Assembly (NCBI GenBank): GCA_020859685.1
Contig: JAJBVT010000020.1
Coordinates: 1-64,000, forward strand
DNA: 64,000 nucleotides
From: Rikenellaceae bacterium
GTDB lineage: Bacteria > Bacteroidota > Bacteroidia > Bacteroidales > Rikenellaceae
Direction: 5' to 3'
In this document: positions 1 through 8,143 of the stretch, piece after piece
Numbering within the stretch: the first letter of the stretch is position 1
How the letters are laid out: every line of letters starts with the position of its first letter
Translations under genes and position numbers: made by a program
The notes under the pieces: model-generated
Seen by the model: only the letters and a program-made list of their open reading frames with translations
Told to the model about the DNA's origin: nothing
Databases searched by the model: none

Positions 1-414
1 AGGTGGGAAGTTAAAAAACATATTTACCTAATAAAAAACAAAAGAAGATTCTTCGCTATCGTTCAGAATGACATATTTTACCGGTATAGTCAGAGAACGT
101 CCACCCCTCCGGTCGTAGCTTCTCGCATCTATTGGAGCCCTGCAGACTTTTTCCCTCTTCGGTATGGACTCCCTGCTCCGCCTTATTGGTGTTCCCTCAG
201 GATTTAGGTTATTAATCCGTTCTCTTGGCCCGGAATGAAATATCGATAATGCTATTTTCAACCGTAACAGAAGGAGCTACCGTGGGAAATAGCTGTCATT
301 ATATGTATCTTAAGAATGTAAACACTATCAAGCCCGACCTAAGATATTGGGTTTACGGTTTGCCGGTGCGCAGGATATTTTATAAATTTCGGGATAACTT
401 TTACCCGTCCGACT
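1..414. other. Intergenic leader without a recognisable gene
   Basis: No reading frame here has a convincing protein. Bases about 44-81 read GAAGATTCTTCGCT then a few bases then TTCAGAATGACA. This resembles a short repeat word that I recall as widespread in bacterial genomes, but only one copy is visible in this window. The right part carries a possible promoter for the esterase at 415. Confidence 0.4.
359..390 (+). promoter_or_regulatory. Possible Bacteroidota promoter for the esterase
   Basis: TTTG at 359-362, a 20-base spacer, then TAAATTTC at 383-390, one mismatch from TAnnTTTG. The start codon follows 24 bases later. Confidence 0.35.
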
Positions 415-1269
415 ATGAAAACCTTCTTCTGCTTAATCGTCACACTACTATGCTCCGGGCTTTATGCAGCCCAGCCTATTATTATCGACCTGTGGCCGGA
501 GGGTGCACCGGGAGATAACGGCCTCACGGAACACTTCACGGAGACCGGCCGTATCAGGGATGTGAACCGCGCGGAAATCGAGGTGTACCTGCCGGATGCC
601 GCCGCGGCCGGCGCTCAGGCGGTGATAGTCTGCCCGGGCGGGGGTTACCGGCACCTCTCTATCGACCATGAAGGGCGCGATGTGGCGCGGTGGCTGGCCG
701 AACGCGGTATAGCCGGGGTGGTCCTCAAGTACCGGATGCCGGCTGGCGACGCTGCCATTCCCACCCGGGATGTGTTCCGGGCCATCGAGACGGTCAGGGA
801 GAATGCCGTGGCATGGAACGTCGACCCGCGACAGGTAGGGGTGATGGGTTTCTCGGCTGGCGGTCATCTCGCCTCCACGGCGATGACTCACTACGGTTCA
901 CCCGCCGACCGGCCGGATTTCGGGATACTGGTATATGCCCGGGTGTCGTTGTCGGACAAATACGGGCCGCCCGCCATGCGGCAGGTATTGTGCGGCACGA
1001 TGGATTATACATCGGAAGTCGCCGCATTTTCCAACGACGAGAGGGTCACCCCGGATACCCCGCCGGTGCTGATACTGTTCAGCGACGACGATGCGGCGGT
1101 GGACCCGCGCAACGGCACCGCCTTCTACGATGCCGCACGGGTTAACGGCGTCCCGGCCGAAATCCATATCTGGCCCTCGGGTGGCCACGGATGGGGCTGG
1201 CGGCAGGAGTTCGAACACGGAGAAGAGATGCGGGCGGTTGTCGGACGATGGCTCCGCGGGCTCAGGTAA
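415..1269 (+). CDS. Secreted alpha/beta-hydrolase (esterase, acetyl-esterase-like)
   Basis: A 284-aa protein with a cleavable signal peptide (about residues 1-18, ending GLYA before AQ), so it should act in the periplasm. The body is an alpha/beta-hydrolase fold of the esterase/lipase type. The oxyanion motif PGGGY is at 74-78, the nucleophile elbow GFSAGG at 145-150 (Ser147), a probable acid in the SDDD stretch near 224-226, and the catalytic His at 258 in SGGHGWG. Related Bacteroidota enzymes often remove acetyl or feruloyl groups from plant polysaccharides. The actual substrate cannot be read from the sequence, and there is no xylan or pectin gene cluster around it. A possible promoter lies just upstream, and the next gene in the same direction is about 290 bp away, so it is probably transcribed alone. 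Confidence 0.85.
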   Translation: MKTFFCLIVTLLCSGLYAAQPIIIDLWPEGAPGDNGLTEHFTETGRIRDVNRAEIEVYLPDAAAAGAQAVIVCPGGGYRHLSIDHEGRDVARWLAERGIAGVVLKYRMPAGDAAIPTRDVFRAIETVRENAVAWNVDPRQVGVMGFSAGGHLASTAMTHYGSPADRPDFGILVYARVSLSDKYGPPAMRQVLCGTMDYTSEVAAFSNDERVTPDTPPVLILFSDDDAAVDPRNGTAFYDAARVNGVPAEIHIWPSGGHGWGWRQEFEHGEEMRAVVGRWLRGLR

Positions 1270-1563
1270 CGTTCCGAATATTGGATGGTAACTATATACT
1301 ATTTACACTACTTATTTTATAGCGGCCCGCCACCCTGCCCCCGGCGGCCGCACGTCTGAAAGCAGGCGTACATTTCTCTTAGTGTAAACATGTATATAAT
1401 TATCTGATGGATAACTTTGATGGAACGGTAAAATACCCGCCCTCTATGGAATGACGATGTACGGTTAAGGGATATTCCGCTCTCCGGCGGGATAGTCGCG
1501 TAAAGAGCTTTTTTATATCTTTGGACCGATATTAGTGCATGTACCGTTAAAACAAAATACGAT

Positions 1564-2184
1564 ATGGATGTGACCGTCATAGGTGTCGCGGGTGGCACCG
1601 GTTCGGGTAAGAGTACCCTGGTTAAAAGGCTCCAGGAGGCTTTCAAAGGGGACGATGTGGTGACTCTCAGCCACGATTTCTACTATAAAAATTATCCCGA
1701 CCTCACATTTGAGGAGCGTACGAAACTCAATTACGACCACCCGCAGTCGTTCGACACCGATATGATAGTGGACCATGTGAATATGCTCAAGAGCGGAATA
1801 CCGGTCGAGCGGCCGGTCTATTCGTTCGTGGAGCATGCACGGCTGGACGAGACGGTGCGGGTGATGCCTTCCAAAGTGCTAATAGTGGAGGGGATACTTA
1901 TTTTCGACCACCGGGAGCTGCGCGAACTTATGGATATGAAGGTGTTCGTGGATACCGACGCGGACCTCCGTCTGTCGCGCCGCCTTTTGAGGGATGTGGT
2001 GGAACGGGGCCGGACGATGGAGTCGGTGGTCAATCAGTATATCCAGACTGTGAAACCCATGCACGAGGAGTTCGTAGAGCCGTCGAAGAAGTATGCCGAC
2101 GTAATTATTCCCGAGGGCGGTTTCAATTCGGTAGCCGTCTCGATGCTTATTGAGAATATCAAGTCGGTTATAAGATCGAAGTAA
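1564..2184 (+). CDS. udk: Uridine kinase
   Basis: A 206-aa protein of normal length for uridine kinase, which phosphorylates uridine and cytidine to UMP and CMP in pyrimidine salvage. The Walker A motif GGTGSGKST is at 10-18. HDFYYK near 38-43 and NYDHP at 56-60 belong to the nucleoside-binding part, and VEGILIF near 108-115 is the Walker-B-like strand. The ATG at 1564 puts the P-loop at the expected distance from the N-terminus. A TATCTTTG box at 1516-1523 fits a Bacteroidota -7 element, although no clear -33 box is seen. The gene stands alone, with the flavin-reductase-like gene 115 bp downstream. Confidence 0.95.
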   Translation: MDVTVIGVAGGTGSGKSTLVKRLQEAFKGDDVVTLSHDFYYKNYPDLTFEERTKLNYDHPQSFDTDMIVDHVNMLKSGIPVERPVYSFVEHARLDETVRVMPSKVLIVEGILIFDHRELRELMDMKVFVDTDADLRLSRRLLRDVVERGRTMESVVNQYIQTVKPMHEEFVEPSKKYADVIIPEGGFNSVAVSMLIENIKSVIRSK

Positions 2185-2299
2185 TTCGGTATACCGGAGT
2201 ACAGTGCCGTAGCCGCGGAGTCGAGGTCACCCGGTAAATTCCCGGGACGAGAGTATTTGGCATCCGATTCGCTGGGTGCGATAAGAAAGCGACAGGATT

Positions 2300-2809
2300 A
2301 TGGAAAATATGGTTAAGATAGACCCCCTCGAAATCGACGGTAATTTTATCGAAATGATAGGTAAACAGTGGATGCTGATAACAGCAGGGACGCCGGAGGA
2401 GTTCAACATGATGACCGCGAGCTGGGGCGCTATGGGTGAAATCTGGGGCGTGCATGCCGCATTTATCTTTATAAGGCCGCAGCGTTATACATTCCGGTTT
2501 GCCGAGGAGAACGATATTTTTACCCTCTCTTTTTTCGGGGACGGTTATCGTAAGGCGCTGGCCCACTGCGGGAGCGTCTCGGGGCGGGATACCGATAAGG
2601 TAGCCGAAGCGGGACTTACGCCCGTCCGTACCGACGACGGAAGCGTAGCATTTGCCGAAGCGTGCCTTGTGCTGGAGTGCAGGAAGATGTATGCCGGATT
2701 CCTCGAAAAGGCGGACTTCACCGACACCTCCATTCCCGGCAAACACTATCCCGATAACGATTTCCACAAGATGTATGTCGGCGAGATACTTAAGGCCTGG
2801 AAACGCTGA
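2300..2809 (+). CDS. Flavin-reductase-like FMN-binding protein (flavoredoxin type)
   Basis: A 169-aa protein of the flavin reductase-like split-barrel family. The motif NMMTASWG near residues 36-43 matches the FMN-phosphate contact region of flavoredoxin-type proteins, and the AFIFIRPQRYT stretch that follows matches the next conserved strand. Such proteins bind FMN and either reduce it with NAD(P)H or carry electrons; the partner is unknown. There is no signal peptide, so it should be cytoplasmic. An in-frame ATG at 2312 is an alternative start. The gene sits between udk and the IS remnant, and its stop is about 40 bp before the left inverted repeat, so the insertion did not cut it. Confidence 0.8.
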   Translation: MENMVKIDPLEIDGNFIEMIGKQWMLITAGTPEEFNMMTASWGAMGEIWGVHAAFIFIRPQRYTFRFAEENDIFTLSFFGDGYRKALAHCGSVSGRDTDKVAEAGLTPVRTDDGSVAFAEACLVLECRKMYAGFLEKADFTDTSIPGKHYPDNDFHKMYVGEILKAWKR

Positions 2810-2849
2810 GATTGCCGCTAATAGCTCAGTATGCAGGCCCGCCGGATAA

Positions 2850-3128
2850 TGAACAGCACCCCAAAAGTTGGACACAACATTTGGGGTGTTTTTTATGAAG
2901 TATAGTAAAGCAGAGAAATTACAAGCTATCCGTTCCATTTTGTCCGGGGAACACTCGACTCGTTCGGCGTCAGTTCATTTTGGTATTCCTCGTCGTAACC
3001 TTCGCACGTGGCTATGCAGATATGAACGCTACGGTTCAAATCCGCATTAAACAACATGAGCCCGATAAAATACCGAACTCATGTCCAAATTTAATCTTTA
3101 ACCCGTCCAAACTTTCGGGGGCACTTCA
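2850..3128 (+). mobile_element. 279-bp internally deleted IS3-type remnant with terminal inverted repeats
   Basis: The left end (2850-2873) and the reverse complement of the right end (3105-3128) match at 18 of 24 positions without gaps. Both begin TGAA, share a CCC core and end in GGAC. The element is flanked by ATAA on each side (2846-2849 and 3129-3132), a plausible 4-bp target duplication. It carries only the first about 50 codons of an IS3 orfA-type helix-turn-helix, so it cannot move by itself. A perfect 9-bp inverted repeat (CACCCCAAA 2857-2865, TTTGGGGTG 2880-2888) forms a hairpin at the left end. Confidence 0.75.
2895..3050 (+). pseudogene. Truncated IS3-family OrfA (helix-turn-helix) remnant
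   Basis: From the ATG at 2895 a 51-residue peptide reads MKYSKAEKLQAI, then a stretch with FGIPRRNLRTWLCRYERYG. This is the N-terminal helix-turn-helix of IS3/IS150-type OrfA transposase subunits, in which a variable helix is followed by a GI-R-T--W---Y--G recognition segment. It stops shortly after, and the remaining orfA and all of orfB (the DDE catalytic part) are missing. It lies wholly inside the inverted repeats of the 279-bp element. It could still be translated as a small DNA-binding peptide, but nothing shows that it is. Confidence 0.7.
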
Positions 3129-3297
3129 ATAATGGTGGGCTTGTATTTATTTGCTTCTCCGCCATTGATACCCGGTCCCGGGTTCGGGGATGGTTCGGGG
3201 CCTTGAACTTTCTGCCCCAAAGAAGATATCCGTTGGAACGGGTTATGCGCGGTAGCACTATATTTGTATCAGATGTAAACCATTTAAAAATATATTT

Positions 3298-3711
3298 ATG
3301 AGCTTCTTGTCGGATTTCAAATCTTTTGCCATGCGGGGTAACGTTATAGACCTCGCGGTTGGCGTGGTAGTCGGCGGCGCGTTCGGGCAGATCGTTAACT
3401 CGCTCGTTGCGGACATAATTATGCCGCCCATCGGGATTCTCGTGGGCGGGGTAGACTTTTCGGACCTTGCATTCACCCTCAAACCGGCCGAAGGAACCAC
3501 GGCCGCCGTAAAGATCAACTACGGTGAGTTTATCCAGACGTGTGTCAATTTTATTATAATCGCCTTCTCCATTTTTTTATTTGTAAGGTTGCTGTCGAAA
3601 CTCAACCGTAAGAAGGACGAACCTTCGACCGTACCGCCCACTAAAGACCAGGAACTGCTCGGCGAAATACGGGACCTGCTCAAAACCCAGAATAAGGAGT
3701 TGGATAAATAG
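3298..3711 (+). CDS. mscL: Large-conductance mechanosensitive channel MscL
   Basis: A 137-aa inner-membrane protein of typical MscL length. It begins with the amphipathic N-terminal helix [15 protein letters not shown], followed by the pore-lining TM1 ([19 protein letters not shown], about 15-33). A periplasmic loop leads to TM2 ([19 protein letters not shown], about 78-97), then a charged RKKDE segment and a C-terminal helical bundle. It opens under membrane tension to release solutes during hypo-osmotic shock. It is a single gene beginning about 170 bp after the IS remnant; a TATATTTG box at 3259-3266 may be the -7 element. The next gene downstream is a porin with its own promoter. Confidence 0.95.
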   Translation: MSFLSDFKSFAMRGNVIDLAVGVVVGGAFGQIVNSLVADIIMPPIGILVGGVDFSDLAFTLKPAEGTTAAVKINYGEFIQTCVNFIIIAFSIFLFVRLLSKLNRKKDEPSTVPPTKDQELLGEIRDLLKTQNKELDK

Positions 3712-3898
3712 GGGCGGCTACAATTTTTTCCGTGCGGTAGTCGGACCTGTTCTTCTGCGGTACAGGTGGGCACGGTTATGTCTTGCCGATGGAGTAGAAT
3801 CTACCTCCGAAAGCGTTTTATAGCCGCGGTTTTTCTGTTGACGGCCGCTCCGAACGATATGGAATATCTATGTCGTTTGGACTTGGCCATTGGCGGGT

Positions 3899-3929
3899 AT
3901 TGCGACTTTATGAATTTGCTCTACCTTTG
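3899..3929 (+). promoter_or_regulatory. Bacteroidota-type promoter for the porin gene
   Basis: TTG at 3900-3902, a 19-base spacer, then TACCTTTG at 3922-3929. The ATG of the porin follows 24 bases after the -7 box. Confidence 0.55.
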
Positions 3930-3952
3930 CATCCCGTAACCAAACTTAAACT

Positions 3953-5086
3953 ATGTTACGCAGGAGAGCAACTATTTGCGGGGTGTTATTTCTGGCGGCA
4001 CTCGTCCGCGGATATGCACAGGAGAGCCTCGATGAAGAAACGATCAGTTACAGGCCCGAGATTTTCGGCGCCGTGAAGGCCAAATTCGAGACCAGTCTCT
4101 ACGACGGTGCCCACTGGTTCAATGTCCGCAATTCACGAATGGGGGTGCGCGGCTTCGCCAGCCCCAATTTCAAATACGCCATACAGATAGATTTCAGCAA
4201 TGAGGGAAAACTATCGGTACTCGACTCCTACGTTACCTATTTTTCCGGACAGTTGGAGGCTACCATCGGCCAGCAGCAGTACAGGTTCAGTACCGACCTC
4301 GACCGCGGGCCGAACTCCACAATCTTTTCCAACCGCTCCTTCCTCAGTAAATACCTTACGACTTACTACACCTCTACCGTCTCCGGCGGCGGAGTCGGAC
4401 ATACGGCTTCGTCCATCGGTTCGCGCGACCTCGGGGCTTTGTTGCGTTACCGGTTCAAAGGGGCACCTGTGCGCTTTTCGGTGGGGGCGTTCAACGGCTC
4501 GGGAACCAATAACCCGGAGTGGGACGACAATATAAATTTAGTGGGTAAAATCGAACTCGGCCCGGAGAACGGCCTGCACGGCGCGCTGTCGCACTACAAC
4601 GGCCACACCCCGGCAGGAAGTAAGGCGGTCGTGGGGGAGGACAATTCGCTGTCGACCGCAGTGTTCAACCAGCGTATCCGGATGTGGGGTGCGGAGTTGA
4701 GTTACACCGCCGAAGACTGGACCGTCGAAACCGAATATGCACAGCGCCGTCTGCAAATGGACGGTCTGAGGCTGTTGCAGGCGGGGCATATACAGGGTTT
4801 CTACCGGATAGGGACCCGTGAGTCTTCCGTGTTCCGTTACATAGCGCCGCTCGGTCGCTGGGATATCGGCGATAAGATAGAGTTTATAGATATGGACGGA
4901 CTACTGGATTATTTTTCCGCCCACCGGGCAACCGTCGGTGTGAATTTCGGTTTCACCGGAAAAATAATCGGCACGGAGCTGCGGATACAGTTCGAAAAGT
5001 ATTTCGTAATGCATACTCCGCGCGACTTCTCCCGTAATCCCCTCCTTCAGGATAAGATTACCATAGAGGTGGTGGCAAGTTTCTGA
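3953..5086 (+). CDS. Outer-membrane porin, OprO/OprP (phosphate-selective) type
   Basis: A 377-aa protein with an N-terminal signal peptide ending near residue 22 (GYAQ). It is followed by the alternating beta-strand pattern of a porin and a terminal aromatic residue (EVVASF), the usual barrel C-terminus. Early blocks such as WFNVRNSRMGVRGF and KYAIQIDFSNEGKLSVLDSYV, and the later GQQQYRFSTDLDRGP, fit the OprO/OprP porin family. These form trimeric channels for phosphate or other anions, but selectivity cannot be judged from the sequence. There are no phosphate-uptake genes nearby. The gene has its own promoter and appears monocistronic, with tRNA-Met about 140 bp downstream. Confidence 0.75.
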   Translation: MLRRRATICGVLFLAALVRGYAQESLDEETISYRPEIFGAVKAKFETSLYDGAHWFNVRNSRMGVRGFASPNFKYAIQIDFSNEGKLSVLDSYVTYFSGQLEATIGQQQYRFSTDLDRGPNSTIFSNRSFLSKYLTTYYTSTVSGGGVGHTASSIGSRDLGALLRYRFKGAPVRFSVGAFNGSGTNNPEWDDNINLVGKIELGPENGLHGALSHYNGHTPAGSKAVVGEDNSLSTAVFNQRIRMWGAELSYTAEDWTVETEYAQRRLQMDGLRLLQAGHIQGFYRIGTRESSVFRYIAPLGRWDIGDKIEFIDMDGLLDYFSAHRATVGVNFGFTGKIIGTELRIQFEKYFVMHTPRDFSRNPLLQDKITIEVVASF

Positions 5087-5177
5087 CAGGGGTAATCGAA
5101 AGGGTAGAAATCCCGGACCGGCGTCGGAAATTTCCAACACGGCCGTTGAAATATAAGTAAAAAAGGAAGGTCTATTT

Positions 5178-5208
5178 TTTGTGGTTTTGAAAATAAACGA
5201 TACTTTTG
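5178..5208 (+). promoter_or_regulatory. Promoter of tRNA-Met
   Basis: TTTG at 5178-5181, exactly 19 bases, then TACTTTTG at 5201-5208. This is a full match to the Bacteroidota consensus TTTG-N19-TAnnTTTG. The tRNA 5' end lies 16 bases downstream. Confidence 0.8.
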
Positions 5209-5223
5209 CACTGCTTTACAAGC

Positions 5224-5297
5224 GGCGAGTTAGCTCAGCTGGTTAGAGCGCATGATTCATAATCATGAGGTCCCGAGTTCAAGTCTCGGACTCGCTA
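5224..5297 (+). tRNA. tRNA with CAT anticodon (tRNA-Met, elongator type)
   Basis: The 74-nt cloverleaf can be folded by eye. The acceptor stem is GGCGAGT (5224-5230) with ACTCGCT (5290-5296), the first pair being G-U. The D arm is AGCTCAGCTGGTTAGAGC, the anticodon stem CATGA/TCATG surrounds loop TTCATAA with anticodon CAT, and the T arm is CCGAG-TTCAAGT-CTCGG. CCA is not encoded. The paired first position argues against an initiator tRNA. A CAT anticodon could also be tRNA-Ile2 after lysidine modification, which the sequence alone does not settle. It is followed immediately by a strong terminator hairpin. Confidence 0.92.
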
Positions 5298-5299
5298 CA

Positions 5300-5332
5300 A
5301 ATAAGGGCTGCGAAACATTCGCAGCCCTTATT
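5300..5332. terminator. Bidirectional terminator between tRNA-Met and the AraC gene
   Basis: A perfect 15-bp stem: AATAAGGGCTGCGAA (5300-5314), loop ACA, TTCGCAGCCCTTATT (5318-5332). It ends the tRNA transcript. It also covers the stop codon of the convergent AraC-type gene, so it can serve both strands. Confidence 0.85.
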
Positions 5333-6164
5333 CTTTACTACCGGCGTCGTCCCGTAGGTTTTTTACACCCTGCGATTCACCGCGCAACCGCCCGGGAGGT
5401 TGGCCCGTATATTTTTTTACGGCATGCCCGAAGTGCTGTACGGAATAGAAACCGTACTTGGCGGATATATCTTTGAGCGGAACGGCTGTGTTCTGGAGTT
5501 CGTACTTTACTTCAGCCAACCTCTGCGCCTGACGCCAGTGGTAATACGGTTCGCCGAACACTTTTTTGAACCGTTTGGAAAAACCGCTGGCCGTCAATCC
5601 CATAATCGAGGCGGCTTCCGTCACGGTGTCGCACCGGGCAGCGGCGTCGCATACTCTGATACGAAAAAACCAGTCCCTCGAAGTGAGGGCGGTTAAGAGC
5701 TTCTGACGGTACGAGGGTGTGGTTTCAGCTTGCGCAAGATAGGAAATCTCCTTCATTTTGAGTTCCGCATAATCTGTGCCGACGAGGTCGTCCGGCCGCA
5801 AACCGGTAAAGAAATCGACGGTGGTGGACCGGGACGAGAACAGGGGAACGGCTTTAATCCTCGCTTTTTTGATACCCGTTCGGTCGGTAAAATCCATTCC
5901 CAGACTCTCCGCCAACAGCCTGACCAAATCCGGAAGTAGAAGATGTACTTTCGCGTTTATACATGCCTCCAGTCGGAACGGAATATGCGGTATAAGCCGT
6001 ATGCTCCGTTCCCCCAGCTTGGTTTCCGACCCTTTAATATATAGGGAAACTTCGCCTTGAGATAAAAGAACCAAGCACGGACCGTAAGTATGGAATGCTA
6101 TTTCCTCTCCCGGATTTAATATATATTTAATGACATAACCGTCAGGATTCTTTGTAACTTGCAT
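5328..6164 (-). CDS. AraC/XylS-family transcriptional regulator
   Basis: A 278-aa regulator with a cupin-like sensing half (about 1-165) and a C-terminal AraC DNA-binding domain. The first helix-turn-helix is near 181-200 (VTEAASIMGLTASGFSKRFK). The second is near 229-248 and ends in the family-typical KYGFYSVQHFGHAVKKYTGQPPGRLR. The N-terminal half contains the FHTYGPCLVLLSQGEVSLYI strand pair of a jelly-roll, which in relatives binds a small ligand. The ligand and targets are unknown; the divergent neighbourhood is a 440-bp gap, so no adjacent target gene is obvious. The stop codon lies in the shared terminator. Confidence 0.85.
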   Translation of the reverse strand: MQVTKNPDGYVIKYILNPGEEIAFHTYGPCLVLLSQGEVSLYIKGSETKLGERSIRLIPHIPFRLEACINAKVHLLLPDLVRLLAESLGMDFTDRTGIKKARIKAVPLFSSRSTTVDFFTGLRPDDLVGTDYAELKMKEISYLAQAETTPSYRQKLLTALTSRDWFFRIRVCDAAARCDTVTEAASIMGLTASGFSKRFKKVFGEPYYHWRQAQRLAEVKYELQNTAVPLKDISAKYGFYSVQHFGHAVKKYTGQPPGRLRGESQGVKNLRDDAGSKE

Positions 6165-6607
6165 TGGGTCAGCATAGTAAAGTTTATTCTTTATTCATAC
6201 GTTGTGCGGGGATTGCAACCGCCCGAGGTAGCCGAAAAAATCGTCCGTTCGGTATATTTCTTTTCCCGAGAGCGCTCCGTTGATTGTAAGCAGTAAAGCC
6301 TGAACCACGGATCTTTTCCGAGCGATGTACCGTACCGTCTTTACCGAACCTGAGGTGGCCGCATACGATTTCCACCCCCGATTATCTGCAATTATTCCAT
6401 CGGTAATCGTTGTATAAATACAAATATAAATAAAATTTGGTATGATGAATTTATTGTAGCCGTATTGGTCTCTTTTTAATAATCAAGCTATTAAATGGTT
6501 TATTTCTTATAGGGTAGACCGGGAAACGTTTTATTACAAAACATTACGCAGGGCGGGGCGCCCGGATGAAAAATCGGCAAAAAAAGTTTTAGTTCTCCGC
6601 CTTATTG
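6165..6607. other. Intergenic region upstream of the AraC gene, no gene seen
   Basis: This 443-bp stretch lies between the start of the AraC-type gene and the stop of the DoxX-like gene. A 63-codon frame on the minus strand (6184-6375) shows no family signature and no promoter. The right half is AT-rich. Nothing else is supported. Confidence 0.5.
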
Positions 6608-7006
6608 TCATAACAATTTGCGGCTGTCCGATATCCATAACGCCCATGCGACGAGAACCGGCTGGAATAAGAGCCGGATAAACCTGCGTCTGTCCGTATC
6701 GAGCCCGAATGCGCTGCGGTGGTGGGTATACTGGGAAATATTTCCCGGGAAGACGGCCACAAAAAACAGTGCCGCAACCAGTCCGACCAACCTCCGCTTG
6801 CGTGCTAACAACATTAACGCCGCCCCGAGAGATATCTCAGCCGCGCCCGACAGGACTACCGTAAGGTCCTTATCGAGCGGTACCCAATCCGGAACCTGCG
6901 CCTGGAAATCGTCCCGCGCAAAAGTAAGGTGGCTGATGCCTGCAAATAACAGGAAAGCCCCTAAGGTTATCCTGCCCGTTTTTTCTGTTACCGTCTCTTT
7001 TTTCAT
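6608..7006 (-). CDS. DoxX-like small integral membrane protein
   Basis: A 132-aa protein with about four hydrophobic helices, starting from MKKETVTEKTGRI at 7006. An upstream in-frame ATG at 7033 would add nine unlikely residues. The pattern fits DoxX/DUF-type four-helix membrane proteins: ITLGAFLLFAGISHL near the N-terminus, SGAAEISLGAALML in the middle, and LVGLVAALFFVAVFPGNISQYTHHR with a conserved-looking N-x-x-x-Y-x-x-x-R segment. Relatives have been linked to quinone or redox chemistry, but no function can be assigned here. It is divergent from the membrane protein at 7178 and shares the intergenic space with that gene's promoter. Confidence 0.6.
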   Translation of the reverse strand: MKKETVTEKTGRITLGAFLLFAGISHLTFARDDFQAQVPDWVPLDKDLTVVLSGAAEISLGAALMLLARKRRLVGLVAALFFVAVFPGNISQYTHHRSAFGLDTDRRRFIRLLFQPVLVAWALWISDSRKLL

Positions 7007-7123
7007 ATAGTATGAAAAGCTAAAATCGTGCATTTCGGGCCGTGGACCGAGATTTTGAAAAATTATAATTGTATTTATTTACTATCGGACGACGGGAATT
7101 TATATAGATTGCCGGAAGATTTT

Positions 7124-7154
7124 TTTGAAATCCAGCATGTTATGAATACTTTTG
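7124..7154 (+). promoter_or_regulatory. Promoter of the membrane protein at 7178
   Basis: TTTG at 7124-7127, 19-base spacer, TACTTTTG at 7147-7154. This is a full consensus match. It places transcription start near 7160 and supports ATG 7178 rather than an upstream in-frame ATG at 7028. Confidence 0.7.
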
Positions 7155-7177
7155 ATTCGGACCCGAAACCGTACTTT

Positions 7178-8041
7178 ATGAAATACTTATTTATCTTATT
7201 CTTCCTATTTTTACATCCGGCCGGGCAGGTTCAAAATCCGGGGATAGTCACAACGGCCAGAGGGTATTCCGGATATGCCCCGATATACTGTTCCGGAATG
7301 GCTTACAGTATATTTACCGGTAAAGCCGCGCAGCGGATCGGTAACATCATACCTATCGGTCGTAGGGTCAATATGGCGTATGCGGAGACCGGCGCTGACG
7401 GACAGACAGGGGACCGGGAGAACAGCGGGCCCGGCTCCGGAAGCCGGAGGATAGGCGTAAATCCTATATGGATAGTATGGGTCCTTACCGTTCTGGCCCT
7501 GCTGTCGCGGTGGATGGGTCATGACCGCGGTTACTGCGACGGGAAGGCTGTCCGGATTCTTTTTCTGGTCAGTGCCGCCGAACTGGTATATTTCTTCACG
7601 TTCGACCGGTTTTTCGGCGAATTTTCCGGGCCTTTGTGGTTCACCCACCCCTTGTATGCTGGCTTCTTCCGCGGGATGGTGATTTCGCTGGCGTTTTATG
7701 TCGTCGCTGCAATACAGGTTGTCGCGGCCATGAACTACCTCGAGGATAAATACGGCGAGGATACAGGAGCGACGCTCGGTTCCTATCTGGTGGGCGGTGC
7801 GGGATTTCTGGTGGGTATGTGGTATATACCGTTCGTGCCGGTGGGCGGGGTTATTCTCGGTTGCGCGGGGGCCCTTGTGATGGTGGTACAGTGTTTCAGG
7901 ATAATCTTTTCATTGTCGGATGGTATTGCCACAGGTTTTGCAAATGCGGTAACTTACCTCGTGGTGACGGCCGCCGGGACACTTCTTATCTACAATTTTC
8001 CCAGCAGTATCGGCTACCTGTTCGATTATATCGCCAATTGA
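7178..8041 (+). CDS. Multi-pass membrane protein with signal-like N-terminus, function unknown
   Basis: A 287-aa protein when started at ATG 7178, just after a consensus promoter. Residues 1-19 (KYLFILFFLFLHPAGQVQ) look like a signal peptide or first helix. An extended soluble stretch of about 75 residues rich in Gly and Ser follows. The second half has five or six hydrophobic helices, beginning with NPIWIVWVLTVLALL and later including FYVVAAIQVVAAMNYL and GGAGFLVGMWYIPFVPVGGVIL. I do not recognise a family. A hydrophobic C-terminal block behind a polar stretch suggests an envelope protein. It ends at a bidirectional terminator shared with the arabinofuranosidase gene. Confidence 0.6.
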   Translation: MKYLFILFFLFLHPAGQVQNPGIVTTARGYSGYAPIYCSGMAYSIFTGKAAQRIGNIIPIGRRVNMAYAETGADGQTGDRENSGPGSGSRRIGVNPIWIVWVLTVLALLSRWMGHDRGYCDGKAVRILFLVSAAELVYFFTFDRFFGEFSGPLWFTHPLYAGFFRGMVISLAFYVVAAIQVVAAMNYLEDKYGEDTGATLGSYLVGGAGFLVGMWYIPFVPVGGVILGCAGALVMVVQCFRIIFSLSDGIATGFANAVTYLVVTAAGTLLIYNFPSSIGYLFDYIAN

Positions 8042-8059
8042 GCCGACTCACCAGATGCA

Positions 8060-8091
8060 AAACGGGGAACCGTCGTTGCGGCTCCCCGTTT
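8060..8091. terminator. Bidirectional terminator
   Basis: AAACGGGGA (8060-8068) pairs with TCCCCGTTT (8083-8091), with an additional CCG/CGG pairing inside. It lies between two convergent genes. Confidence 0.7.
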
Positions 8092-8143
8092 CTATGGATT
8101 ATATCTATCGGATAATGTTACGGGTTTAATACATGTATGCGAA

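Noticed and set aside
6184..6375. 63-codon minus-strand frame upstream of the AraC-type gene
   Set aside because: No domain, no signal peptide, and amino-acid use unlike the neighbours.
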